A stretch of DNA of 64,000 bases from Rhinopomastus cyanomelas (taxonomy: Eukaryota > Chordata > Aves > Bucerotiformes > Rhinopomastidae), in NCBI GenBank assembly GCA_013400115.1, contig VXBP01005581.1, positions 62,001-126,000 on the forward strand. The letters are read 5' to 3'. Positions 13,298 through 24,179 of this stretch are shown here, one piece after another. The translations under genes were made by a program, and so were the position numbers. Numbering within the stretch: position 1 is the stretch's first letter; every line of letters starts with the position of its first letter. Below the pieces are notes generated by a model. That model saw only the letters and a list, made by a program, of their open reading frames with translations. It did no database searches and was not told where the DNA came from.

Positions 13298-13664
13298 TGA
13301 TGTAATTACTAACCTGAAATATTGTGGTCGGTTACTTTAGAGAAAACAGGTTCTGACAGCTTTTTCTGCTGGTGTTGCTGATGGTGGCAGCATCATCACG
13401 TTAAGCACGTAAATGTGGATCAACACATAGCAAAATGCACTGTAGGAGAGAAAACGAGTCATTGAGGTGGGCTGGAAAGAGAGGCGCTAAGATGAGCAGT
13501 TGTTTGACTTCTGTGCCTGCTGTGGTCCAAGCAGGCCTCCTGATGCTGATGCCAAAGGCCGGCGTCTTGGTGTCATTGTGTGTTTTTCAAGATACTTGTG
13601 CTTGAAAAAGAAAAATCGCCGTGATTTTGTTTTCCTGCCCTAGATGCATTGGAAGGGGCTGTGC

Positions 13665-13683
13665 ATATATATATATATATATA
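13665..13683. repeat. (TA)n microsatellite
   Basis: About nine AT units, followed over the next 130 bases by short TATG and GTGTGT runs. An ordinary dinucleotide repeat in intron 5. Confidence 0.9.
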
Positions 13684-14338
13684 GGAGATCTGTATATATG
13701 TATGTGCATTTGATTTAGTGGCCAAATCAGCTAAATAACTAGTTATCATGCATCTCTGTGTCTAGCTGTATAGTGGTGTGTGTGTACCTATATACAGTGT
13801 GTGTGTATAACCCTATAGAAGTAGCTGATAGACCTTATAGATGCCTCTCCCAGGAGGGTTGCTCCTGGTCTGCTCCTACAAGCCCTTGTTCACGTGAGTG
13901 GTCTCTGCTCACCCAAGCAGTCCAGTCCGGTGCGTAGTGAACTGCTCACGTAAGAAAGGGTTTCCAGGCTTGGGCTCCATGTCCTGATGTATGGCCATTC
14001 CTTCAGAGTTCCATGGTCGGAACGTTTCAGAAGAGCCGTAACAAATCCTTGGCTGTTCCGTGTTGTTTACAGCCAGTGACTTCTGCCACGAGGGGACCTT
14101 TAATAAAGACACCCCTAACGTTTATAAGCCCTTGTGCTACTGAAAAACATCTGAAGGAGTTCCCGAAGAACAGTGTCGCTGTGCTTTTCGGCATCACAGG
14201 CTGGCCAAAACTTGCAAACCTGGGCAAGGAACAAATTGGGTTCTAATGGAACCATTTAAAGCAGCAAAACGATTGTTTCTGATTCTTGCTGTGGATTTCC
14301 ATGTCACCAGTGCCTCCCACGCAACCCATAAGTGCAGA

Positions 14339-14344
14339 TGCATG
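14339..14344 (+). promoter_or_regulatory. TGCATG, possible RBFOX site upstream of exon 6a
   Basis: The hexamer TGCATG lies about 590 bases before exon 6a. It is the consensus bound by RBFOX splicing factors, but a single hexamer occurs often by chance. It is listed only because exon 6b has another such site directly at its acceptor. Confidence 0.25.
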
Positions 14345-14930
14345 CCACCTTTTTGAACGACTTGCTGACGGCTTTTTAACAAAACAAGTCAGAACGAGAG
14401 ATGTTTTGCTTTTCCTTCGCTTTTGACTTTTTTCCCTTCGTTTGTTTCCCCTGTATGATCTCATTTCCCAGCGTCTTCTCGTTTCAGCCCTTGTTGTAAC
14501 GTTAACTTCACCGTGAACGTTTCTGAAACCCCCAGAACTTCCCGCTGGCCATTTTATTGCCTCCATGTGGTTTTTCCTGCCGCAGTTTTTGGAAACTGGC
14601 AATGGCTTCCATGCTGCTGAGTGAGAACGGCGCCCAGTGCTCGTGTCTCCTGGGTGTCCTGTGCTCCATGTTCAGTGTCCCTTTGGGCTTGGTTTCATTT
14701 TTGGTGTTTTTGGGTTGCCTTGGCTTTTGGATGTGCTAGAGCTGGAAGCCTCAGTGTATTCAGTTGCTTTGTTCCAGTTCAGTGTGCAGTCGAGACTTGT
14801 CGGGAGGTGTAAAACTGGTTCTGTTCTTTTCCTGTTCTTGTTTTTTTGAAGTTTGATTTCATTTTGTATTCCATGTGATTATGTGCCTTTAAAATGTTCT
14901 CCCTTCCATTCTGCCCTTGTATCTTTGCAG

Positions 14931-15003
14931 TCATTGTATACAGCAGATTCTAGAAAGTGTTAATCATTGTCATCTAAATGGCATAGTTCACAGAGACCTG
15001 AAG
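14931..15003 (+). CDS. CAMK2D: CAMK2D exon 6a, delta-type (residues 114-138, HRD motif)
   Basis: This 73-bp exon lies between 'atctttgcag' and 'gtcagt'. It completes Ser114 and reads [18 protein letters not shown] then VHRDLK. It contains helix alphaE and the start of the catalytic loop: His134-Arg135-Asp136, with Asp136 the catalytic base. The residues match vertebrate delta CaMKII as I know it. The donor (AAG|gtcagt) is weaker than that of exon 6b (AAG|gtgagt). Exon length is 1 mod 3, so skipping it, or using it together with 6b, breaks the frame. It is therefore one of two alternatives for this position. Confidence 0.96.
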
Positions 15004-15734
15004 GTCAGTATCTGGTGCCCATCCATTGGATATGAGAGTTTTGGGGGTGTGGTTCTGGTTGGTTTTTTCCCCACCGGGTAGGGGCAGAGGGTGGGGTTGT
15101 CTGCCATGTTGCCTTGCCTATCCTACTCGCCCTCAAAACGACGAGACGAACGAACAGTGCATGAAGCCTCTTTCCAGTTTGCAAGTCTCCAGGCCTAAAG
15201 CACATCATGGCAGAAGGGGGAATGGTTGCCAAAAAGCCTGTCTCCTTCCAAGGCGCTGGCCTGCCCCTGTGCTGTTGAACGTGTCTGGTGTTCTATTAAG
15301 GCTGTCCGTGTGTTGCCGTGTCCGCCCCGGAGGTGATCTTTGGCTGTGGTGTGTGTCAGCTTGCAGATGTAAGCGCCACTTCTGTTCTGAGAGCCTGGCT
15401 TACAGTAGCACAACAGCCGGTCGCACGCTGCCGCCTGAAAGTATGACGAACCCTCAGGCAAGTGCTGCTAATTGCCAACTAAATTGGACCATGAGAAGTT
15501 AATAATTGACCTCAAACACCTCCTGTGGAGCGTTGGGGTTGGTTTGCTTTTACCTCAGAGAGCCCTGTAACGACAGGGGTAAAAGGTGCAGAGGCTGACA
15601 GGTACTTAAACCGAGCTCATGGGTGAATCCTGAGCCGAATTCGTCCATGTTTCCAACAGTATTCCTTCTCAAAACTACCATGAAAAGAACTCACAAACGC
15701 TGCATTAAACCAAGAAACCTAAACCCAAACCTGC

Positions 15735-15905
15735 TGACCCAAGGCCCGTCTGAGGCCGTCGTGCTCTGAGCGGCGTGGGGCTGAGCGGAGCGGTTGGCAC
15801 GGTGCCCGCCTGGCCCCACCGCTGCCACCAGCCCCGACGCCTGGCTGCGGGCGTGCGGGCGGCGGCGAGTGCCCGCTGGGAACTAACCCGCGCCCCCGTG
15901 TTTGC
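15735..15905. promoter_or_regulatory. CpG-rich patch upstream of exon 6b
   Basis: This stretch is crowded with CpG (for example 'gcgggcgtgcgggcggcggcg'-like sequence) in an otherwise moderate-GC intron. It lacks a recognisable TATA box or initiator. It might be a small methylation-sensitive element, a GC-rich splicing modulator, or simply a GC-rich spot. Function is not shown by the sequence. Confidence 0.4.
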
Positions 15906-15908
15906 ATG
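15903..15908 (+). promoter_or_regulatory. TGCATG (RBFOX-type) at the exon 6b acceptor
   Basis: The acceptor reads TTTGCATGCAG, so the TGCATG hexamer ends three bases before the exon. RBFOX proteins bind (U)GCAUG, and binding upstream of an exon generally represses it. A bound protein here would sit on the 3' splice site itself, predicting that exon 6b is off and 6a is on where RBFOX is abundant. This is an inference from motif and position. Confidence 0.5.
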
Positions 15909-15911
15909 CAG

Positions 15912-15984
15912 TCATTGCATTCAGCAGATCCTGGAGGCTGTGCTCCACTGCCATCAGATGGGCGTAGTCCATCGTGACCTCAAG
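15912..15984 (+). CDS. CAMK2D: CAMK2D exon 6b, alternative HRD exon of alpha/beta type
   Basis: A second 73-bp exon in the same phase as exon 6a, with acceptor 'gcatgcag' and donor 'gtgagt'. It completes Ser114 and reads [18 protein letters not shown] then VHRDLK. Five of 25 residues differ from 6a (S123A, N125L, L129Q, N130M, I132V) while His134, Arg135, Asp136 and Lys138 are kept. As I recall the family, EAVLHCHQMGV is what CAMK2A and CAMK2B have here. Changes between copies are conservative and there is no stop or frameshift, so this is a preserved alternative exon and not a decayed duplicate. Transcript use cannot be proved from DNA alone. Confidence 0.88.
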
Positions 15985-18900
15985 GTGAGTGTCTTGCTGC
16001 CGCTGCCGCCGCACCGAGCTGGGAGGGCAGCGAACCCCAGCCAGTACCCAGGCCTTCAGCAGTGGAAATGTACATGGGTTTCCTTTTATTAATTCAATGT
16101 TTTAATGTTTTTGTTTACTTTGCTTCACACAAACAAGCCGCTAGCGTTCCACCGGAGAGAGTCTGCTAAAGGCTTGCCAATAGCTGGCCGCCCGGCTCCG
16201 AGTCTGCTGGCACCCGTTGTCAGTACCAGGGAGAGCAGGAGCTGCTTTCCAAGCGTGTGGTGTATTCATGGAATACACTGTCTTCCTCCTGGTCATCCAG
16301 AGCTTTTGGGAGCTGCAGGGCGTGGGGGGAGCCCTCCGTCTCCCATCGGCATACCTTGGAGTCCCACAGGGCAGCACATTGGCCTTTGCGTGTCACGCAT
16401 TTCAGCGAGGAGGGACCAGCTGCCGTGAGACTGCTGGCACAAAGACCTCTTTCTCCTCCAGATGATGACTGGCTTACAGGGCATCTTCAGAAAGCGAGAG
16501 TTCCTGCGGTGGTCTCACGGCGATCAGCTGAGGCGCAGACTTTGGGCTGAATGGCAGCATTGGGATAGAAGCTTGAGAAGACACCCTCTGGTGTTGAGAA
16601 GAGCGTTACCTCTCTCTTAACCACACACATCCAGACGTCTGAAGACATCCGCACAGACATGCTCTTAATGTTTACAGCATGTAAGGAAAGAAGTGAAGAT
16701 CATTTTCTGGGAGGCTCACAGAGACAAGTCTGTCTCCAGGCTGGTAGTAAAAGGCTTGTAGATAGGGGAGAGAGGACTTTGAGCACTTGGGCTTCAGGAT
16801 CCTACGGTAGAAGAGGGTTTGTTCAGAAATCAAAACAAAGTGCTCTGTGGCATCAGGTCCTTTACAAAGGCAGAGAAGATGGACTGAGGGCTGGGGTGAT
16901 GAAACGTCCTCATTCCCTCTGGCACAGCTTCTTTGTCTCTTGTTTTCCTTTAGGAGTGAGTTATGGAGAGCAGGAATTTCCTCTCAGGATAGGAATTTCC
17001 TAGTGGTGATCATTAGTAATGAAGTTGGAATCAGATTGCTGTCATCTTCTTGCCACCTTTCCCCGCCAGACAAACAACTGTTCTACTCCCCGAGATTGTG
17101 AAGTGTCTGTTGTCCTGCAGGAGCACAAAGAGTTACTCTCTGAAGGCTCAGTGAGCGCGATGCTTTCCAAAGACGCAAAATTCTCTACCCGTTGTGCACT
17201 GCTGGGTTTTCCTGCGTCGTGGTTGTTCAGCAGGGGACTGACAAGCCGCTACCCAGTCCACAAATCTTGTGTGGCAGCGGAACATCCCGCAACAAGGAGA
17301 AATGAGGCAGTGTCAGGTTGCTCCAGCTGCTCCAGCAGTCCTTGCCCTCACCGTACGTGCCGTACTTCTTTTTCCCCCTTTGGAAACGCCTGAAATCCAG
17401 CTGTTCCCTGCTCCAGGCCGTCTCCTACTCAGACAAGTCTCAGATGAATTGGAAAAAGGGCGTGAGAGAAAATGTTTTTGCCAGGCTGCAGTGCCTGCTT
17501 CACTGCTGGAAGTGAAACCTCAGGACGGAGGAGAGCAGCCTTCTGCAGGTACCACTTCGTGGTCTAACAATAAAAACCCAAAGAGTAAGCGAAGGACTGG
17601 GGAAATCCTAGCAGCACAACTCTCTGTACCTTGAGAGACGCCGAAGCCCGAGACCTACAAGCTACAAGGCTCAGACAAGATGGTGATGGATCCTTAAGCT
17701 GCCAAACTCAAAAGACTCTTTATCTCCAGTAGCTCAAGTCACAAGTTTATGGCGTGTTGGGGGCCGGGGAGGGCGACATGCAGATTTGGCACAATCTCAT
17801 TTTATTTAACTTGCCTTGTAGCTGAAGTTGCTAGCAGACAGAAGGTTTTGCAGCCTCTTTATGAGGCTTGTTGCCGCTCCGTCGGTAATCCTTGGCCTAA
17901 GGCTGGATGCTGGTGGATCCTGGATCGGGATCACATTAACCTGTTGATGACACTGTCCTTAAGGGGTGGTGAAAGGGCACTTCCACGTAGGAACTGCAGC
18001 TCTTGGCAGCCTGCAGCGCTGCTGACCCTTGCTAAGAAGTAAAGACCTGTGGAAAAACTGGGCATAAATCACTCTAATTGGTTTGTAAGTCATTTCAGTA
18101 GTTAACTCTGCCCTTCAGTGTGCTGGGCTGCAGCCGCTCCCGGTAGAACAAGGTGACACTACGGAATTGCAAGTTGAGTCCGGGGCTGTTAATGATCCCC
18201 AAGTAATTGCCGTCGTTCTGAGTTAATGCACGATAACGATCTGCCTCTCGTCACCCTGCAGTGACAGCTGCATGTTGTGCAAGCATAGTCCCACACCTCA
18301 GGAAACCGGCTTCAGCCCCTGCTGAAACGTCGTCACCAGAGGCAGTGCAGCTCAGGTGGCAAAAGCGTGTCGTGGAGTTTGAAGGGTTAAAAACCCAGCA
18401 GCAGAAGCCACAGAACTGCTCTTCTGGACGGAATCGCGTGCGGTGAAGTGGTGCACACCTGGCAGGTTGTGTTCCAGCCGAGCAGCCGAGGCGCTACGTT
18501 ACTTTGGGCTTCCGGAGGCCACAGCCCGTGGGATCAGCCGCTGCTGTCAGAGCTTTGTGCAGGAAGTAGCGACTGTGAACTTCTCTTGCTCGCGAAGGAA
18601 ACCTTCAGGAATGGTGGGACACCACGTCGAAGTTAGTGGAGTTCAGTGACAAGCAGTGCAGCGCTGCCTGAATCCGTGCTGTGACCAGGGAGAAGAGTCC
18701 TCAGCGAGTCATCATCTTGCAGGTCGTAGTCGAGGTGGCTACTGGGCGTGTAGTGAGTACAAAGGTGCTGTTTTATGCCGAGACACCGTCATCTCAGTTT
18801 TTTGAAGTCTGGAAATAGAAGACCGATCAATTAACTCTTAATGAAAGGCTTTGTCACCGTCTGTCCTGTGCCACAGCACCAAAGGCATGAGCAAGAGAAC

Positions 18901-20629
18901 ATGTTGTGAACATTGCCCAAGCTTAACAGTGTGGCAAGACGGGGAAAACCCACCTTTAGACTGAAGAGGCTGTGAGGGCCAGTTGTCTTGTTAATTAAGA
19001 GAAGCATCGCAGCGGTTGAGGTCTTCATTAGGCTCAAGTGTATTTCGTGGGATGCGTGGCAGATGTATGAATGATGGCCTTCACTGGAAGGAGCTTACGG
19101 TCTTCCTTGTCTCCGAGCTCCGTACCTGCCTGGGCGTAGCCGTAATCGCATAAATAGCCCCTCGGAAGAAGCCTCCCTGATCACTGAAGTGGTCAAAATG
19201 AAGTATGTGGTGAAGAGTTTGCAGGATGGGGTCTGCAGGACCAGACTGCCTGCAGGGAATTCCTTTGTGATAGATGGCTAGAAGAGCTCCTTCTGGAAGA
19301 GTCGTGGCAGTAATTGTTCTTCGGTGCACACCAAATTCAAGTGTAGAACAAGACCCCTTTCTAGCAGAATGGAGCTACAGAAAGCTGCCAAGAAAGTGCT
19401 AGCAGAGGTCACAGTTCCCTGCAGTAATCTGCTGAAGGAGGCAGTATTTTGTGGGAGTTTTTAAAAAAGGGAAGTTCCTTCGAGTAAAGTTGTCTTTGGA
19501 CAATTTGCTTTGGATGGCTTAGCTCAGAGGACCGATTTGGAACGGCAGGACAAACACCACGGTCGTGTTTGAACCCTTCCAGTTGTGTGAGTGTGACCAA
19601 CGTACTTGGACAAAACCAGCTGAATGGAAACTTCTGCAAACCATAGAGTGGAACCATGGGATCATCTAGGTTGGAAAAGATCTTCAGGATCACAGGGTCC
19701 AACCATTAACCCAGCTGTCCCAAGGCCACTGCTAAAACCTGTCCCTAAGCTCCAGATCTCCACAACTTCTGAACACATCCAGGGATGGTATTCGGCCCCC
19801 TCCCTGGGCAGCCTGGTCCAAGGCCTGATGACCTTTCCATGGAGAAGATTTTCCTAATACCTGACCTAAGCTTTCCCTGGCAAAACACGAGGCTGTTTCC
19901 TCTTGTCCTGTCGCTCATTGCCAACCCCCACCTCTCTGCAGCCTGCTTTCAGGGAGTTGTAGATGGCCATGAGGTCTCCCCTCAGCCTCCTTCACTTCAG
20001 AGAAAGCAGCCCCAGCTCCCTCGCTGCTCCTCACAAGAGTGGCTCTCCAGCCCCTTGGCCTCTCTGGGGACACTCCACCCCCTGGATGCCTTTCTTCCCT
20101 GGTTGTCTGGAACAGGCTCTCTGCAGGCACAGCCGGGGGCGCGCTGGTTTCTGCCAGAGGATTCGCGCTGCAGACACACCTGCCCTCCAAACCCAAATCC
20201 AACAACCTGTCGTGGAGCTGCCACGCAAAACGTGTTTGTGTTGGGTCACGCACACCCGGTCCTGCAGCGGCGTAGGCGAGACCAGTCGTCAGACAGCACT
20301 TGTCTTGGGGCGGGGCGCTTGTCGGAGGCCCTGAGCTGTCCTGTCACACAAGTGGGTGGCACACGTCCATTCTGGCCGACCCCCTTCTCTAGCCTCGCTG
20401 TCACGGTGGCCCAGAGGCTGGTTACAGGCCTGGGGCTTCTTTCCAAGCCAGAATGGAAAGTGCAGTTGTTGCAGTTCCAGGGAGAAAACTCATGAGGTTT
20501 TCCCTCTTCTTAGCTGCTCTCAGTCCTTGTTCTTTCCCAGACTACTGTAGCTGAAAGCAGAAAGTAAAACCTGTCTAAAATCTGTTTACTTATCTTTTCA
20601 TCTTCCTTTTTTTCTCTCTCTGAAAAAAG
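15985..20629 (+). other. CAMK2D: CAMK2D intron 6
   Basis: A 4.6-kb intron with one CR1 copy near its 3' end (19645-20110). Several overlapping open frames on both strands at 16.1-18.6 kb and 19.8-20.5 kb carry no domain I recognise; the latter lies largely in CR1. The intron ends with a long T/C tract and 'gaaaaaag', a slightly unusual acceptor because purines directly precede the AG. Confidence 0.82.
19645..20110 (-). mobile_element. CR1 LINE fragment, older subfamily
   Basis: The reverse complement ends with 'ggttggaccctgtgatcctgaagatcttttccaacctagatgatcccatgg', and upstream has 'cccagggagggggccgaatac' and 'gacaggacaagaggaaacagcctcg'. Blocks and order are those of CR1, in a subfamily different from the commonest one in the window. 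Confidence 0.85.
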
Positions 20630-20732
20630 CCTGAGAACTTACTTTTAGCTAGCAAATCCAAGGGAGCAGCCGTAAAGCTGGCAGACTTTGGGTTGGCTAT
20701 AGAAGTCCAAGGAGAACAGCAGGCTTGGTTTG
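20630..20732 (+). CDS. CAMK2D: CAMK2D exon 7 (residues 139-173, DFG motif)
   Basis: This 103-bp exon starts in phase 0, right after Lys138, and ends with one base of Gly173 before 'gtaagt'. It reads PENLLLASKSKGAAVKLADF then GLAIEVQGEQQAWF. It contains Asn141 of the catalytic loop and the Mg2+-binding Asp157-Phe-Gly, and enters the activation loop. SKSKG is the delta form (alpha has SKLKG; beta and gamma SKCKG). Glu167 replaces the Asp I recall in mammalian delta, a conservative change also found in other CaMKII isoforms. Confidence 0.97.
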
Positions 20733-22799
20733 GTAAGTAAATGTTTCCTGTTCCTCCCCGTTTGTTCAGCCCAGCTGTTAGAGCCTGTGCGGCCACCCAG
20801 CTCTCACCCAAAGACCTTCGAGTAAAGGCAGCTTTACAGATGTCCCGTTCACACTGTGGTTCCACTAACCTGTCCCTTGTTCCTTCCTTTCCTTGTTGTT
20901 AATCTACAGAAGACTGGCTAATTGCAGGTGGTTGCAGTTAAGAGGTGCCCAAAGGGTCAGTCCACGTAGCAGGACGTGCACAGAGGTGCCGAGTCCACCT
21001 CCCATTCCACACCCCCGCTGAGCACAGGGCACAACGTATTGTAGATCCCAGGAGGGGAAGAAGCCACCCCGGAATGAAATACTGATGGCCACTAGCTGTT
21101 GTCACTTCCAGCAGCTAGGAAGTGCAGTTAGTGAACTGAAAGCACCAAGGGTTCGGCGCGGGCGGTGGGCAGAGAGACTGAGCACGTGAAAGTGAGAGCC
21201 TGAGTGCGTGTGGATGCCCAGGCAGTGCCGTTGGAGGGACATATGTCGGTGGCTTTATAAGCCAGCCTGTTGCTTCAAATCCCAGCCTTTGTGTAACTGG
21301 ATTCCAGTAATCCACAAGAGACAGGGGAGATTGCTCTTGCCCAGTACCCAGTACAATAGGAGCCTAGTGGAGACAAGGCAGAACACAAGGGCTTTAATGA
21401 CAAAAACAGCAGGTGAGCAGGGAGCATCTCAAGAAGAGAAAACAACTGGACTTAGTTGATCCATCTGGGTTGGATGCAGAGGAGGCTGCAGCTCCCAGTA
21501 AAGTGTTGCTCGTTGGTTTTGTCTCATGTGGTGCTTGAGGAGTGCTGGGGTTAGACTCAGGAGCATCCTGAGGGCTGCTGTGCTGGACCTGGCAGGAGTA
21601 GAACAGAGCCTCTGTGCGTAGGGAACAGATCAACTGCTGGCAAGGAAACAGAGGCCACAGCTGATAAGGCATGTCACTTAAACTTCATGGTATTCAGTAG
21701 CCTAATGGGCCCTGCACCACCCTCCACAAAACCCTTCCGTAGCGATCCGAGTGTCTTGGAACAAAACAAATGGGAACTGTGATGGACTTGATGTTTTGAA
21801 CAACTTCTTGCTTCCTTCCAGATGTTTTCTGCTTTCCACTGGATTCTGCAGCACTTAATGACTCATAGTGTGCTCTGACTCTCATCATGCCTCTGCATTC
21901 GTGTGCTTGCTGGGGGATGTTTGCCCTCCTCTTTTTTTCCCTCCCCTTCCTTTTCTTTCTCCCATCTTTTTGGACCTGTAGCCCCCTGGTGTGATGGTCT
22001 CGTTTCTGCTTGAACTGGTGCTGTTCCTGAGCAGGAAATGTTTGGAGCTCTGTGGGTTTGGCTACAAGGAAATATTTTTCTGGTTTGCATGTTTGTGAGA
22101 ACAAACCTGTTCCTCCTTGTTTGTAGAAGGCTTTGCAGGGTTCTGTGGAAGCACCCCACCCCACTAGCAGATGTTTCACCTACTGGGGAAGTGCCAGGCA
22201 GGCTCCTCTGTCTCACCCAGGCAGGTAACTTCACGCTGCTGAAGTCAGTGGCAGGAGAGCAGTTAACCAGTAGCTAGATTTAGTCCTGGTTGCATCTTAT
22301 CTAAGTCCAGTCCTGCAGCTGAGACTGAAATATGCACCAGCCAAAGCATTTGAGCAGCTTCACTGGGTTAGTTTGGTGCTTGCATTAAGTTTAGGTCATG
22401 TTTGGTTGGCCTTCTGGATCTGTGCTGGAGGAGGAGGCTCCTGCCCTACACTTGGACCCTCTGACCACTTGCAGAATTAGCCGATAAACTACATTGAACC
22501 ATCTCAGTGGTTTTTTTTGTTTGACTGACATCATGACCCTTCTGTGTTTCCTGCTTTAAACAACCTGAAGACGTGTTACGAAACCATAGCAGCTATTTCT
22601 GTTCACATCCATTCTCTGTCCTCATCAAAAGATAATGCTAGCTAAGTACTGCGTTTATTTTTGCTTCAAAGTTGATTTCCAAGTGATGCAGCACGGTGTT
22701 GATGGAGCGACGGTAGGTGTGCAGGTGGAAGCATCTTTACTTCACCTTTAACACGAGCACAAGTATCGACGTGGAGCACTACAGCCAAGACCAGATGGA

Positions 22800-23170
22800 A
22801 TCACAGAATCATTAGGGATTGGAAGGGACCTTGAAAGACCAATTCCTTTGCCACAGCAGGATCACCTAGAGCAAGTCACACAGAAACACACCCAGGCAGG
22901 TCTTAAACATCTCCAGAGAAGGAGACTCCACAACCCCCCTGGGCAGCCCCTTCCAGGGCTCTGTCACCCTCACCATGAAGAAGGTCCTTCTCAGATTGAT
23001 GTGGAACCTTCTGTGTTCCAGCTCACACCCAATGGCCCATGTTCTATCGCTAAATGACATTGAGAAGAGCCTGGCTCCATCCTCCTGACACCCACCCTTC
23101 ACATGTTTATAGACATGAATGAGGTCACCCCCTCAGTCTCCTCCAAGCTCCAGAGACCCAGCTCCCTGAA
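22800..23170 (-). mobile_element. CR1 LINE fragment
   Basis: Begins 'tcacagaatcattagggattggaagggacc' and continues through the usual 3' blocks to 'ggtcaccccctcagtctcc'. A short deletion after 'gaaagacc' removes the 'atctagtccag' segment present in other copies. It is among the better preserved copies and is inverted relative to all CR1 copies from 24 to 58 kb. Confidence 0.9.
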
Positions 23171-24179
23171 GAGAGATAGGAAACGTCGCTGTTTAAAGCA
23201 CCTGAGAACACACATGTTCCAGCTTCACCACGGAGGAGAAGTTGTGTTTCCTGGCTGATTGTGCTCTTGAGCAGCTCGTGGCTCTCCTATCAGGAGATGG
23301 CAAGCCCCAAGCTTGTTTCTCTGAGCTGTACTCTCAGCAGAATCCACAGAGTGTGCTCCTTCATTTCCTGCTGAAAGGCTTCCTTGTCTGTGTAGCCGTG
23401 CGCTCCAGCCATTGTCGCCGCCTCTCGTGAGCGCTGTGGCATCCAGCGCGGGGTTTTGGAAATGCCACGTGCTCCTTCCTGCAAGCCACCGGTTTCTCAC
23501 CCCTCAAGATTCCCCAGGTGTGTATTTTGGGCCAGGATGCCTGCAGGACCAGACGCCCTAAGAGAACGGTACGGACTGTGAGTGGCCATTAATGGTGTCC
23601 CAGGAAGAGCCTCTGTTTATACCTTCCTTCTGCGTGTCTCCAAAGAGCAGGCGGCGCTGCTGGCAATGAATAAAGGATGAGGAACATCTAAATTTTAAAG
23701 GCTGCATTAGCTCCGAGGTGCTTGCTGTAAGCTCTGGGAAGGAGGTTTCCAGAGGAGGAATAACTCCGTGGAGATGAGTTCTGCAGTGGGGGAACCAAGA
23801 CCCCGTGAAGGAGCTGTGTGAAGTACAAGCAGCAAAGGCTGCGGGAAGGCTGAGCCGTACTCCGGTGGTCTTCGTACCGAGTAAGAGCCACCTGTGCTCT
23901 TGTGAAAATTAATCCTCAGCATCTCCAAACATTTACTTTGCCGCCATCTGGCACCGGCCAAATCGAGTTTCCACTTTGGTGTGAAGAAATCTGAGCGGTG
24001 TTTTTCCTTTTTACTGAACAACCCCCAGGAACAGTCTCTGGCACATGGGGTGTGAAGTGTCTGTCTTTCAGTGAGCACCTCCAAAGGATGATGTTTCCCA
24101 CGCTCCCTCTCCTCTGCTGATCTTTTTCACCTTGACCCTGAGCCAGCTGTATTTGCACCTCCCTGGGGGACGTCTCCCT

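Larger units (their letters stand above)
12228..14930 (+). other. CAMK2D: CAMK2D intron 5
   Basis: This 2.7-kb intron holds a CR1 copy (12868-13297, minus), a short TA repeat (13665-13683) and a TGCATG at 14339-14344, about 590 bases upstream of exon 6a. The last 90 bases are T/C-rich, as expected before an acceptor. No other gene is apparent. Confidence 0.85.
15004..15911 (+). other. CAMK2D: Intron between exons 6a and 6b, with CpG-rich 3' end
   Basis: This 908-bp intron is long enough that the two flanking exons could physically be spliced together, so exclusion must come from regulation or from loss of frame-shifted mRNA. The last 180 bases (about 15735-15905) are strongly GC- and CpG-rich, with many GCGG, GCGTGC and CCCGC strings, unlike the AT-rich lead-in to exon 6a. 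No CR1 copy is present. Confidence 0.85.

Noticed and set aside
15912..15984. Exon 6b as a processed pseudogene or stray fragment of CAMK2A/CAMK2B
   Set aside because: The similarity stops exactly at the exon ends, both ends have functional GT-AG signals in the right phase, and no neighbouring exon sequence is attached. A retrocopy would carry fused exons.
19785..20495. 236-codon open frame on the plus strand
   Set aside because: Its first third is an antisense CR1 copy and the rest is intronic GC-rich sequence; no protein family is recognisable.
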